Of a DNA stretch of 64,000 bases, positions 29,626 to 39,661 are shown one piece after another. This stretch comes from Oscillospiraceae bacterium. GTDB taxonomy: Bacteria > Bacillota > Clostridia > Oscillospirales > Acutalibacteraceae. The position numbers were made by a program, and so were the translations under genes. The stretch spans positions 1 to 64,000 of the forward strand of contig JALCPO010000005.1 of the NCBI GenBank assembly GCA_022650455.1, read 5' to 3'. The notes below the pieces were generated by a model. It saw only the letters and a list, made by a program, of their open reading frames with translations, was not told the origin of the DNA and did no database searches. Each line of letters begins with the position of its first letter. Position 1 is the stretch's first letter.

Positions 29626-30336
29626 TTGAAAACCGTCCTTGTTGCGGAAGACGAGCAGGCGATCCGTGAATTTGTGGTGATCAACCTGAAACGCGCGGGG
29701 TACGAGACGCTGGAAGCCTCCGACGGAGACCAGGCCCTGGAAGTCTACGGCCGGCGGGGGCCGGAGATTGACGTCGCCGTGCTCGACATCATGATGCCCG
29801 GCACCAACGACGGGCTTGCGGTCTGCAAGGAGCTGCGCCGGCGCAGCGGCTCCATCGGGATCATCCTGCTGACGGCGAAAACCCAGGAGATGGATAAGGT
29901 CGGGGGACTGATGATGGGCGCCGACGACTATGTGACGAAGCCGTTCAGCCCGAGCGAGCTGGTGGCGCGCGTGGACGCCGTTTACCGCCGCGTGGCGCTG
30001 GAGCAGGAGCGCGGCCGCGGCGGCCTGCGCGAGGAGATCCGCTCCGGGGATTTCGTGCTCAACCTGCGCAACCGCACGCTCCTGAAGAACGGGCAGCCCG
30101 TGGAGCTGACGCAGGTGGAGTTCCAGATTATGGAATATTTCTTTTCCAACCCGGGCGCGGCGCTCGACCGCACCGATATCCTGCGCCACGTATGGGGCGA
30201 GTCGTACTACGGCGAGGAAAAGATCGTGGACGTGAACATCCGCCGCCTGCGCATGAAGGTGGAGGACGAACCCTCGAACCCCAGGCATATTGTGACGGTC
30301 TGGGGCCTCGGCTACAAGTGGGAAAAGGGGGAATAG
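29626..30336 (+). CDS. OmpR/PhoB-family response regulator
   Basis: VLVAEDEQAIREFV...DVAVLDIMMPG...LTAKTQEMDKVGGLMMGADDYVTKPFSPSELVARV plus winged helix; TTG start. Confidence 0.93.
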   Translation: MKTVLVAEDEQAIREFVVINLKRAGYETLEASDGDQALEVYGRRGPEIDVAVLDIMMPGTNDGLAVCKELRRRSGSIGIILLTAKTQEMDKVGGLMMGADDYVTKPFSPSELVARVDAVYRRVALEQERGRGGLREEIRSGDFVLNLRNRTLLKNGQPVELTQVEFQIMEYFFSNPGAALDRTDILRHVWGESYYGEEKIVDVNIRRLRMKVEDEPSNPRHIVTVWGLGYKWEKGE

Positions 30337-30523
30337 CTCTTTTCGGCCGGCGGCCGGGAACATCCGCGCCGTCCCTGATCCGCTGCGTTTTCACGCGTAC
30401 CCGGACGGATTTGGAGAAAATAATCTTACGGCTCCGTAAGCGCCGGCCCGCCCGGCCTGAGGACGGAGAACCGGAGAGAACCGCAGCAAATCGGCAGGCC
30501 CGGCCTGCAGGGAGGGAAACGGC

Positions 30524-31990
30524 ATGGGGAAAAAGAGCATTGCGCACCGGTGGATTGCGAACAGCCTCGGGATCATCCTGCTGATTGTCGTGATCCTCAT
30601 CGCAACGCTGTCCTTCGTGGTGCAGGGCTATGTCTACAACGGAATCCAGTCCGCGCTGAACGGGCGGTCCGACGAGCTGACCAACGTCTTTTCCAGCTAC
30701 GGGAGAAAATCTCCCTCCGAATTTGTGGACGCGGCGCGCGGCTATGTCGAGGATTTCCCCAACAAGGAGAGCATGGAGCTGATGGTCATCAGCCAGTCCG
30801 GCAAGATCGTGACCACGTCCATCGGCTTCGCGCCCGACCAGACGCAGGAGATGCCGGACTACCGGTCCGCCCTTTCCAGCAAGGGCGACTACGGCTCCTG
30901 GACGGGCAAGCTGAAAAGCGGCGAGCGGGCGATGGCCGTCACCCGGGTGATCCGGAACGAGACCGGCTCGCCGGTCGGGGCCATCCGGTACGTGGTTTCG
31001 CTGGCCGAGGCGGACCGGCAGATTTTCACCATCGTCGCGGCCCTGCTTCTGGCCGGGGGAGTCATCCTGCTCTTCGTGTTCGTTTCCAGCCACTATTTCA
31101 TCCGCTCCATCCTCACGCCGATCAAGCGCATCGGTACGACGGCAAAGCTGATCGCGCAGGGCGACTTCAAGGCGCGCATCGAGAAAATGAACGACGACGA
31201 GATCGGCGAACTGTGCGACACCATCAACGACATGGCGGACGAACTCGGGCAGAGCGAGAAGATGAAAAACGACTTCATCTCGTCGGTTTCCCACGAGCTG
31301 CGCACCCCGCTGACCGCCATCAAAGGCTGGGCCGAGACCATCCAGTCCGGCGAGACCGACAGGCAGACCTTCCGCCGCGGCATGGGCATCATCGTGAGCG
31401 AGACGGAGCGCCTTTCCGGCATTGTGGAGGAACTGCTGGACTTTTCGCGCATGCAGAGCGGCCGCATGACGCTCACCATGGACAAGATCGACATTCTGGC
31501 GGAGCTGGGCGCCGCCGTTTACATGTTCAGCGAGCGCGCGCGCGGCGAGCACAAGTTCCTGATCTACGACGAGCCGGCCATGCTCCCGCCCGTGCTCGGC
31601 GACATCAACCGCCTGCGGCAGGTGTTCATCAACGTGCTGGACAACGCCCTGAAATATACGAAGGAAGGCGGGACCATCACCGTGACCGCCGAGGAAGAGG
31701 AAGGCTTCATCCGCGTGGTGATCGCCGACGACGGGTGCGGCATCCCGTCGGAGCACCTGCCCAACGTCAAGAAAAAATTCTACAAGGCGAACCAGACCGT
31801 GCGCGGCTCGGGAATCGGCCTGGCGCTCGCGGACGAGATCATGGCCCTGCACTCCGGCAGCCTGGAGATCGACAGCCACGAAAACGTGGGCACGGCCGTG
31901 ACCATCCGCATCCCGACGTTCCGGATGCTGGAAAACGGCACGCGGGAGACGGCAAAGGCGGAAACGGAAGAAAGGAACCCCAATGCATAG
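30524..31990 (+). CDS. HAMP-domain sensor histidine kinase
   Basis: Two TMs, HAMP, FISSVSHELRTPLTAIKGWAETI, HATPase N/G boxes (NALKYTKEGGTITV, IADDGCGIP, GSGIGLALA). Confidence 0.93.
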   Translation: MGKKSIAHRWIANSLGIILLIVVILIATLSFVVQGYVYNGIQSALNGRSDELTNVFSSYGRKSPSEFVDAARGYVEDFPNKESMELMVISQSGKIVTTSIGFAPDQTQEMPDYRSALSSKGDYGSWTGKLKSGERAMAVTRVIRNETGSPVGAIRYVVSLAEADRQIFTIVAALLLAGGVILLFVFVSSHYFIRSILTPIKRIGTTAKLIAQGDFKARIEKMNDDEIGELCDTINDMADELGQSEKMKNDFISSVSHELRTPLTAIKGWAETIQSGETDRQTFRRGMGIIVSETERLSGIVEELLDFSRMQSGRMTLTMDKIDILAELGAAVYMFSERARGEHKFLIYDEPAMLPPVLGDINRLRQVFINVLDNALKYTKEGGTITVTAEEEEGFIRVVIADDGCGIPSEHLPNVKKKFYKANQTVRGSGIGLALADEIMALHSGSLEIDSHENVGTAVTIRIPTFRMLENGTRETAKAETEERNPNA

Positions 31991-32945
31991 AGAAAAGACA
32001 AAGACCATCACGTCCATCGGCGGACAGGCCGTGGTCGAAGGCATTATGATGCGCGGCCCGAAGAAAACGGAGCTTGCCGTGCGCATGCCGGACGGGAGCG
32101 TCTCGGTGGAGGAGGTGGCCGCACAGAGCCTGCGGGACAGAAGCGGCGTCTGGCGCCTGCCGTTCTTCCGCGGGATCGCCGGGTTCCTCGACGCGCTGTC
32201 CGTCGGGTACAAAGCCCTTTCGCGCTCCGCGGAAAAGGCGGGGACGGAGGACGGCGAAGACTCGAAGTTCGACCGGTGGCTGGAAAAACGGTTCGGCGAC
32301 AAAGCCATGAACGCGGTCGCGGCGGTCGGCTCGGTGTTCGGGGCGGTGCTGGCGGTCGCGCTGTTTTTCGTCCTGCCGACCTGGGTGTTCAACCTGCTGG
32401 AAGCCGCCGTTGGGCCCTCGCTCGCCGGTTGGCGCTCGCCGCTCGAGGGCGTGATGCGGATTCTGATCTTCCTCGGCTACCTGCTGCTGTGCGCCGCCAT
32501 GCCGGACATGCGGCGCGTCTTTCAATACCACGGCGCGGAGCACAAGACGATCTTCTGTTATGAGAACGACGAGGAACTGACCGTGGAGAACGTGCGGAAG
32601 CACCAGCGGTTCCACCCGCGCTGCGGGACGAGCTTCCTCGTGCTGATGCTGCTCATCGGTATCCTCGTGGGCTTCCTGATCCCGTTTACCAACCCGTTCC
32701 TGCGGACGTTCGCAAAGCTGCTGTGCATCCCCGTGGTGGTGGGGGCAGGCTACGAGCTGATCCGCTACTGCGGGCGCAACGACAACACGCTGACGCATGT
32801 GATTTCCGCGCCCGGCCTGTGGATGCAGCGGATTACGACGAAGGAGCCGGACGACGGGATGATCGAGGTCGCCATCGCCGCGATGCGCGGGGTCATCCCG
32901 GAAAACGGCGAGGACAGGGTCGGGGTTCCCGGGGACGCGAAATGA
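31983..32945 (+). CDS. DUF1385 family membrane protein
   Basis: ITSIGGQAVVEGIMMRGPKKTELAVRMPDGSV...YHGAEHKTIFCYENDEELTVENVRKHQRFHPRCGTSFL. Confidence 0.93.
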   Translation: MHREKTKTITSIGGQAVVEGIMMRGPKKTELAVRMPDGSVSVEEVAAQSLRDRSGVWRLPFFRGIAGFLDALSVGYKALSRSAEKAGTEDGEDSKFDRWLEKRFGDKAMNAVAAVGSVFGAVLAVALFFVLPTWVFNLLEAAVGPSLAGWRSPLEGVMRILIFLGYLLLCAAMPDMRRVFQYHGAEHKTIFCYENDEELTVENVRKHQRFHPRCGTSFLVLMLLIGILVGFLIPFTNPFLRTFAKLLCIPVVVGAGYELIRYCGRNDNTLTHVISAPGLWMQRITTKEPDDGMIEVAIAAMRGVIPENGEDRVGVPGDAK

Positions 32946-33835
32946 ACCTGGGTGAGGCGTACCGCGCGGGCAAAAGGCTGCTGGATGCGGCGGGGAACGA
33001 GTCTCCCGCGTTCGACGCGGGGTGCCTGTTCCAAAAAGCCTTCGGCCTGGACCGCCAGCAGAGGATCCTGCGTTCCGCGGCGCCGGCGGACAGGGAGAAA
33101 ACGGCGGCGTACCTCGGCATGGCGCGGGACCGCGCCGCGGGAAGGCCGCTCCAGTACATTCTGGGCGAATGGCCGTTCCTCGGCCTGACGCTCGCGGTGG
33201 GCGAGGGCGTCCTGATCCCCCGGGAAGAAACGGAGCTTCTGGTGCGCGCGGCGGCGCGGCGGCTGAAACCGGTCCGCCGCCCCGAAGTCGTTGATCTCTG
33301 CTCCGGGTCGGGGGCGGTTGCGCTCGGCCTCGCCTCGCTGCTGCCGGGCGCGCGGGTGGCCGCCGCCGAAAAATACGAAGGGGCGCTGGCATTTCTGCGG
33401 CGGAACATCCGGGAAACGGGGGTCCCCGGTGTGACGGCGGTGAAGCTGGACGTGCTCGACCCGAAGGCGGCGGAAGGCTTCCATGAACTGGACGCCGTCG
33501 TTTCCAACCCGCCCTATGTGCGCCGGGGCGAGCTTGCCTCGCTGCAGCGGGATGTGCGGCGCGAGCCGCGCGAAGCGCTGGACGGCGGGGACGACGGCCT
33601 GGCGTTTTACCGGGCGATTGCGGCCGTCTGGCTCCCGAAGCTGAAGCCGGGCGGCGTCGCGGCAGTGGAGATCGGTGAGGGGCAGGCGGCGGACATCCGC
33701 GCGCTTTTCAGCGGTATTTTGGAAGACATCCGGGTTTATCAGGACTTTAACGGGCTGGACCGGGTCGTCGCGGGGCGCCGCGGGAAAACGGAACCCGCGC
33801 CCGACCCGGGGAAAGGACAATCGTTATGGAATTGA
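32942..33835 (+). CDS. prmC: Peptide chain release factor N5-glutamine methyltransferase
   Basis: PLQYILGEWPFLGLTLAVGEGVLIPREETELLV...VVSNPPYV motif. Confidence 0.93.
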   Translation: MNLGEAYRAGKRLLDAAGNESPAFDAGCLFQKAFGLDRQQRILRSAAPADREKTAAYLGMARDRAAGRPLQYILGEWPFLGLTLAVGEGVLIPREETELLVRAAARRLKPVRRPEVVDLCSGSGAVALGLASLLPGARVAAAEKYEGALAFLRRNIRETGVPGVTAVKLDVLDPKAAEGFHELDAVVSNPPYVRRGELASLQRDVRREPREALDGGDDGLAFYRAIAAVWLPKLKPGGVAAVEIGEGQAADIRALFSGILEDIRVYQDFNGLDRVVAGRRGKTEPAPDPGKGQSLWN

Positions 33836-34625
33836 GCGAATTGCAGAAAAACGCGGACCGCTTTACGGGCTACGCGGACCTCTACGAGAAAGCAAGGCCC
33901 CGCTGCCCCGGCGCGGTTCCGGAAATCCTGACGGCGTACCTCGGCCGCAGGCCGGACACGGTGGTGGACCTGGGGTGCGGGACCGGGCTTTCCACGCTGG
34001 CGTGGTCGGCGTGGAGCCGAGCGCCGATATGCGGAAAACGGCGGAGAAAAAGGCGCGCGGTGTCCCGAATGTGGAATTCCGCGCGGCGTTCGCGCACGCG
34101 ACCGGCTTGGACGCGCGCAGCGCGGACCTTGTGACGTGCTCGCAGTCGTTCCACTGGATGGAGCCGGTGGGCACGCTTGCGGAGGTCGACCGGATTTTAA
34201 AGCCGGGCGGCATTTTTGCGACCTACGACTGCGACTGGCCGCCCGTCTGCAGCTGGAAGGCCGAAATGGCCTACGAAAAGCTGTTCGGCCTGGTGAAACG
34301 CCTGGAGCGTGACCTTCCGGACGTGCGGGATTCCTTTGTCCGGTGGGAAAAAAGCGGGCACCTGAAACGGATCACGGACAGCGGCTATTTCTGTTACACG
34401 AGGGAAATTGTGTTTTCCAGCACGGAAGACTGCACCGCGGACCGCTTCCTTCTGCTTGCGGAAAGCCAGGGCGGGCTGCAGAAGATCCGCAAAACCGCGC
34501 CGGACGCTGTGGAAGCGGAATGGGAGGAATTCCGGAAGACGGTGCGGAGCCTGTTCGGGGAAAAACGGTTCAAGATCCGGCTGTGCTACCGGATGCGCGT
34601 CGGCGTGAAACCGGAAGGCGCGTGA
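33826..34625 (+). pseudogene. Class I SAM-dependent methyltransferase, frameshifted
   Basis: N-part MELSELQKNADRFTGYADLYEKARPRCPGAVPEILTAYLGRRPDTVVDLGCGTGLSTLAW in one frame, C-part VVGVEPSADMRKTAEKKARGVPNVEFRAAFAHATGLDARSADLVTCSQSFHWMEPV in another; break near 34000-34012. Confidence 0.8.
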
Positions 34626-34816
34626 CCCGGGCGTTTTCTGCCGGGAAGCCGCGCCGTTCCGCGGAAATGAGGAAAAATGAAAGTTTCGTGAGAAACGCGG
34701 GCGGTGCGTCCCCGGCGGTCCGCGGGTAAGGCGGATGCCATGCGCCCGCCTTGCTTTTCCGCCCGGAATCCACTATAATGAATTTGTTGGAAAAGTGCAG
34801 GACGGGAGGAACGATT

Positions 34817-35995
34817 ATGGCGGAAAAGGGAATGGCAAGCCGGAAGCCGACAAAAACGGTGAACACCAGCGCCGACAAAAAAGCGGCCCTGGAAACGGCC
34901 CTGGCACAGATTGAAAAACAGTTCGGCAAAGGGGCGGTCATGCGCCTGGGGCAGGACCGGACCATGCAGGTGGAAGCCATCTCAACCGGCTCCATCGGGC
35001 TCGACCTCGCGCTGGGGATCGGCGGGCTGCCGCGCGGCCGCATTGTGGAAATCTTCGGGCCGGAAAGCTCCGGCAAGACGACTCTCGCCCTGCACTGCAT
35101 CGCACAGGGACAGAAAAAGGGCGGAAACGCCGCGTTTATCGACGTGGAGCACGCCCTCGACCCGGTTTACGCCGCGGCCCTCGGGGTGGACGTGGACTCG
35201 CTGCTGGTTTCGCAGCCGGACACCGGCGAGCAGGCGCTGGAGATCACCGAGGCGCTGGTCCGCTCCGGCGCGATCGACGTGATCGTTATCGACTCCGTGG
35301 CGGCGCTGGTTCCGCGCGCGGAGATCGAGGGGCAGATGGGCGACAGCGTGGTCGGCCTGCAGGCGAGGCTGATGTCGCAGGCGCTGCGCAAGCTGGCGGG
35401 AGCCATCTCCAAATCCAACTGCGTCGCCATCTTCATCAATCAGCTGCGCGAAAAGATCGGTGTCGTCTACGGGAACCCGGAGGTCACGACCGGCGGCCGC
35501 GCGCTGAAATTCTACGCTTCGGTGCGGCTCGACGTGCGCCGGGGCGAGGCCCTCAAGTCCGGCAGCGAACAGGTCGGCTCTCGCACGCGCGTGAAGGTCG
35601 TGAAGAACAAGATCGCGCCGCCGTTCCGCACTGCGGAATTCGACATGATGTTCGGCCACGGCATTTCCCACGAGGGCGAGGTGCTCGACCTCGGCGTGGA
35701 GCTGGAGATCATCCAGAAGAGCGGGGCATGGTTCTCCTACGGCGAGACGCGCCTGGGGCAGGGCCGCGACAACGTGAAGAATTTTCTGGCGGAACACCCC
35801 GAAATGGAGCAGGAGATCGAGGCCAGGATCCGGGAAAACACCGACAAGCTGTTCGGCAGGCCCGGCGCCTCGAAGCCCGGCGTTTCCAAACGCGGGGAAC
35901 CCGGCGTGAAGCCCGTGAAGGCGAAAGAGCCTGAAACCGGAGGCAAGGATTCCCGCTACGGCGCGGATATCGACATTGAGGCGGACGACACATGA
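34817..35995 (+). CDS. recA: Recombinase A
   Basis: [26 protein letters not shown]...[39 protein letters not shown]. Confidence 0.98.
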   Translation: MAEKGMASRKPTKTVNTSADKKAALETALAQIEKQFGKGAVMRLGQDRTMQVEAISTGSIGLDLALGIGGLPRGRIVEIFGPESSGKTTLALHCIAQGQKKGGNAAFIDVEHALDPVYAAALGVDVDSLLVSQPDTGEQALEITEALVRSGAIDVIVIDSVAALVPRAEIEGQMGDSVVGLQARLMSQALRKLAGAISKSNCVAIFINQLREKIGVVYGNPEVTTGGRALKFYASVRLDVRRGEALKSGSEQVGSRTRVKVVKNKIAPPFRTAEFDMMFGHGISHEGEVLDLGVELEIIQKSGAWFSYGETRLGQGRDNVKNFLAEHPEMEQEIEARIRENTDKLFGRPGASKPGVSKRGEPGVKPVKAKEPETGGKDSRYGADIDIEADDT

Positions 35996-36606
35996 TGCTT
36001 TCCGCCGTGGAGCCGCGCGGGAAAGGGCTTGTGGCGCTTTTCGCCGACGGGGAAAAGGCGGCCGACCTCGACGCGGAAACCTACCTGAAATCCGGCCTGA
36101 AGCCGGGCGACTGCCTGACGGACGAGCGTCTGCGCGAATTGGTCGGGGCGAGCGACATCCGCAGGGCGGAGCAGAAGGCGATGAACCTGCTGGGCTACCG
36201 CGCCCATTCCCGGAGGGAGCTTGCCCGGAAGCTGGGCAGGACGTTCCCCCGGGAAGCCGCCGAAAAGGCGGCGGAGAAAATGGAAGAACTCGGGCTTGTG
36301 GACGATGCGGAGTACGCGCGATCGCTGGCGGCGGAGCTGTTCCGCGGGAAAGGCTACGCCGCTTCGCGCGTGCGGCTGGAGCTGATGCGCAGGGGCGTGG
36401 ACCGGGAGCTGGCCGAACAGGCCGCGGCAGAGGCGGAGCCGGAGCCGCGCGAGGCGGTCCGGCGGATCGTGGAGCGCAAATACGCGCGCTTCCTGGGCGA
36501 CGAAAAGGGCCGCCGCCGGACGGCGGCGGCCCTGCAGCGCCTGGGTTACCGGTGGGACGACATCCGGGGCGCGCTCCGGGAATTTACAGTGGATGAGGAT
36601 GAATAA
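35992..36606 (+). CDS. recX: Regulatory protein RecX
   Basis: [75 protein letters not shown]; overlaps recA stop. Confidence 0.92.
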   Translation: MMLSAVEPRGKGLVALFADGEKAADLDAETYLKSGLKPGDCLTDERLRELVGASDIRRAEQKAMNLLGYRAHSRRELARKLGRTFPREAAEKAAEKMEELGLVDDAEYARSLAAELFRGKGYAASRVRLELMRRGVDRELAEQAAAEAEPEPREAVRRIVERKYARFLGDEKGRRRTAAALQRLGYRWDDIRGALREFTVDEDE

Positions 36607-37953
36607 ATGGCGGATTCGGTGGGGCTGGTCAATCTCGGCTGTGCGAAAAATCAGGTGGACGGCGAAAGGATGCTGGCCGCCCTGCAAGGGGCCGGCTACA
36701 CGGTAAAGGACGACGCCGCGCTCGCGGACGCCGTCCTGGTGAACACCTGCGGGTTCATCACCTCCGCCAAGCAGGAGGCCATCGGGGAGATCCTCGAAAT
36801 GGCGCGCCTGAAAAAAGAGGGAAAGATCCGGGCGATCATCGTCACGGGGTGCCTGGCCGAGCGCTACCGGGAGCAGGTGAGGAAGGAAATCCCCGAGGCC
36901 GACGCCGTGGTGGGGATCGGCGGGGACGCGGACATCGTTTCGGTGGTGAGGAATGCGCTCGCCGGGCGGAAGGAAGAGCTGTTCCCGGAAAAGACGGAGC
37001 TTCCGCTGTGCGGCGAGCGCCTGCTGCTGACGCCGAGCTGGTCGGCCTACCTGAAGATTGCGGAGGGGTGCGACAACCGCTGCTCCTACTGCGCCATCCC
37101 GATGATCCGCGGGCGGTACCGTTCCCGCACGATGGAGGACGTCGAGCGGGAAGCCCGGTCGCTGGCGGAAAACGGCGCGAAGGAATTGATCCTGATCGCG
37201 CAGGACACCACGCGGTACGGCGCCGACCTTTACGGAGAGCCCTCGCTGCCGGAGCTGCTCCGCCGCCTGTGCCGGGTCGACGGGGTCGAGTGGCTCCGCG
37301 TGCTGTACGGGTACCCGGAGACGGTGACGGACGAGCTTCTGCGGACCATGGCGGAAGAGGAAAAGGTCGTGAAGTACATTGACCTTCCGCTCCAGCACTG
37401 TAACCGGGCGATCCTGCGCTCCATGAAGCGCGGAGGGAGCCGGGAGGAGCTGACCGCGCTGATCCGTAAAATGCGGAAAGCCGTGCCCGGCCTTGTGCTG
37501 CGCACGACGCTGATCGCCGGCTACCCCGGCGAGACGGAGGAGCAGTTCGACGAGCTGTGCTCCTTCGTGCGGGAAATCCGCTTCGAGCGCCTCGGGTGCT
37601 TCGCCTACTCGCAGGAAGAGGACACGGCCGCGGCGGGGCTGCCGGGACAGATCGACGAAGAGGAAAAGCAGCGGCGCGCGGAAATGATCCAGGAAATCCA
37701 GATGAACATCATGCAGGAGCAGGGAGAGCGGATGGCGGGAAAGACCCTGCGCGTGCTGGCGGAAGGCTTCGACCGCTACGCGGACTGCTGGTTCGGGCGG
37801 TCGTACAGGGACTCGCCCGACGTGGACGGGAAAATCTTTTTTCAGGCAAAAGGGAAAAAGCCTGTGCCGGGCCGTTTCGTCCGGGTGAAAATCACGGGCT
37901 GCGTCGACGGTGACCTGACGGGGGAAGCCGTGGAACAGGGGGATGAAAAATGA
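36607..37953 (+). CDS. rimO: Ribosomal protein S12 methylthiotransferase
   Basis: LVNLGCAKNQVDGERMLAALQ; radical SAM motif KIAEGCDNRCSYCAIPMIRGRYRSR. Confidence 0.95.
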   Translation: MADSVGLVNLGCAKNQVDGERMLAALQGAGYTVKDDAALADAVLVNTCGFITSAKQEAIGEILEMARLKKEGKIRAIIVTGCLAERYREQVRKEIPEADAVVGIGGDADIVSVVRNALAGRKEELFPEKTELPLCGERLLLTPSWSAYLKIAEGCDNRCSYCAIPMIRGRYRSRTMEDVEREARSLAENGAKELILIAQDTTRYGADLYGEPSLPELLRRLCRVDGVEWLRVLYGYPETVTDELLRTMAEEEKVVKYIDLPLQHCNRAILRSMKRGGSREELTALIRKMRKAVPGLVLRTTLIAGYPGETEEQFDELCSFVREIRFERLGCFAYSQEEDTAAAGLPGQIDEEEKQRRAEMIQEIQMNIMQEQGERMAGKTLRVLAEGFDRYADCWFGRSYRDSPDVDGKIFFQAKGKKPVPGRFVRVKITGCVDGDLTGEAVEQGDEK

Positions 37954-38522
37954 ACCTGCCGAACAAGCTGACTCTGCTCCGCGCCCTGCTGGTGCCGGTG
38001 TTTGTGGTCTTTGCGCTGTACCCGCAGATCCCCATGCACTACCTTTGGGCGCTGATCGTGTTTCTGGCCGCGTCCCTGACCGACCACTACGACGGGAAGA
38101 TTGCGCGGAAGCGGAACCTGATTACGAATTTCGGAAAATTCCTCGACCCCCTCGCGGACAAAATCCTCGTGATCTCCGCCCTCGTCTGCCTGATGCAGCT
38201 CGGGTTCGCGAACGTCTGGTGCGTGCTCATCATCATCGCCCGCGAGCTGATGGTGACGTCGCTGCGCCTGCTCGCCGTGGAAGCGAACGGCACCGTGATC
38301 GCGGCGAACAAGTGGGGGAAAGTGAAGACCGCGAGCCAGATGACGGCCGTTCTGTTCATCCTGTTCTTCCAGAGCCTGCGCGACCTTCTGCACCTCACCG
38401 CCGGCGCCGGGACGCTGCTGCTGATCGGGAACATCCTGGTCTGGACCGCGGCCCTGTTCACGGTGATCTCCGGCGCCGTTTACATGAAGGAAAATCTCCA
38501 TTTTATCAGCACCACGAAGTAA
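37950..38522 (+). CDS. pgsA: CDP-diacylglycerol-glycerol-3-phosphate 3-phosphatidyltransferase
   Basis: MNLPNKLTLLRALLVPVFVVF...ASLTDHYDGKIARKRNLITNFGKFLDPLADKILV. Confidence 0.93.
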   Translation: MNLPNKLTLLRALLVPVFVVFALYPQIPMHYLWALIVFLAASLTDHYDGKIARKRNLITNFGKFLDPLADKILVISALVCLMQLGFANVWCVLIIIARELMVTSLRLLAVEANGTVIAANKWGKVKTASQMTAVLFILFFQSLRDLLHLTAGAGTLLLIGNILVWTAALFTVISGAVYMKENLHFISTTK

Positions 38523-38563
38523 AGGGTGTTTACAGATGCGGCTTTCTGTATTATACTGAAAAG

Positions 38564-38837
38564 TAACAGCCGGACGGGGTCCGGATTATACTGGAATGAG
38601 AAAATGCGATGAGCGGAAGAAGTAACCGCCAACGAGGGCACCAGAGAGAAAGCGTCACCGGCTGAGAGCGCTTTTTTGCCCGGCAGGCGGCCAAATGCGT
38701 CCGTGAGCGGGCGGGGGGAAACGAAGTATCCCCGCACGGGTGGCTCCGTTAACGGCCGCCATGAGCAAGAAAACGGAGTGGAACCGCGGATTTTTTCGCC
38801 TCCGTCCCCTTTTTGGGGGACGGAGGCTTTCTTTTTG
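38564..38837 (+). promoter_or_regulatory. T-box leader, Cys-type (specifier TGC at 38696-38698)
   Basis: Promoter TTTACA-N17-TATACT; CCAGAGAG distal element; CCAAATGCGTCCGTGAGCGGGC; T-box GGAGTGGAACCGCGG (38775-38789); terminator GCCTCCGTCCCC..GGGGACGGAGGC + T-run. TGGA in the T-box bulge fits tRNA-Cys discriminator U73. Confidence 0.9.
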
Positions 38838-38938
38838 CAGGCCGGTGAAACCGGGGAAAGGAAGGACCCCGCCGGTCTCCCATGACAAAACGCGAAAGTT
38901 TTCGCAGGGCCTTTTCCAAGAGGCCGAGGAGGGTTTCT

Positions 38939-39613
38939 ATGTTTGACGAACTGAAGGCGGAACTGGATTCCATCATGGACCGTGACCCGGCGGCCCGGTC
39001 CCGGCTGGAAGTCTACTTTCTGTATTCGGGGTTCAAGGCGGTGCGCTCCTACCGCAGGGCACACTGGTTTTACGAGCATAACCATAAATTCATCGCGCGG
39101 TATATTTCCCAGCGCTGCCGCCATAAAACGGGGATTGAAATCCACCCGGGCGCGAAAATCGGGAAAGGGCTGTTCATCGACCACGGGATGGGCGTCGTTA
39201 TCGGCGAGACGTCGGAGATCGGCGACAACTGCACGCTGTACCAGGGCGTGACGCTCGGCGGCACCGGCAAGGACCACGGCAAGCGCCACCCGACGCTGGG
39301 CAACAACGTACTGGTGGGCGCGGGCGCGAAAATCCTCGGGCCCTTCCGCGTGGGGAACAACGCCCGCGTGGCCGCGGGCGCCGTGGTGCTGGACGAAGTC
39401 CCGCCGAACGCGACGGCGGTGGGCGTGCCGGCCCGCATCGTGCGCCTGGACGGCGTGCGGCCGGCGAACCTGGACCAGATCCACATCGGCGACCCGGTTT
39501 CCCAGCAGCTCTGCTACCTGGGCTGCGAAATCGGGCGCCTTCAGAGGCAGCTGGAAGCAATGGGGAAAAAACCCGGGGGAACGGATTCCGGGAAGAATTC
39601 CGGAAAAAAATAA
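38939..39613 (+). CDS. cysE: Serine O-acetyltransferase
   Basis: GIEIHPGAKIGKGLFIDHGMGVVIGETSEIGDNCTLYQGVTLGGTGKDHGKRHPTLGNNVLVGAGAKILGP; RBS GAGGAGGG. Confidence 0.96.
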   Translation: MFDELKAELDSIMDRDPAARSRLEVYFLYSGFKAVRSYRRAHWFYEHNHKFIARYISQRCRHKTGIEIHPGAKIGKGLFIDHGMGVVIGETSEIGDNCTLYQGVTLGGTGKDHGKRHPTLGNNVLVGAGAKILGPFRVGNNARVAAGAVVLDEVPPNATAVGVPARIVRLDGVRPANLDQIHIGDPVSQQLCYLGCEIGRLQRQLEAMGKKPGGTDSGKNSGKK

Positions 39614-39661
39614 GAGAGACGGCCCGGCTGGCCGGATAAAAACAGACAGGAGGAAACAAAA

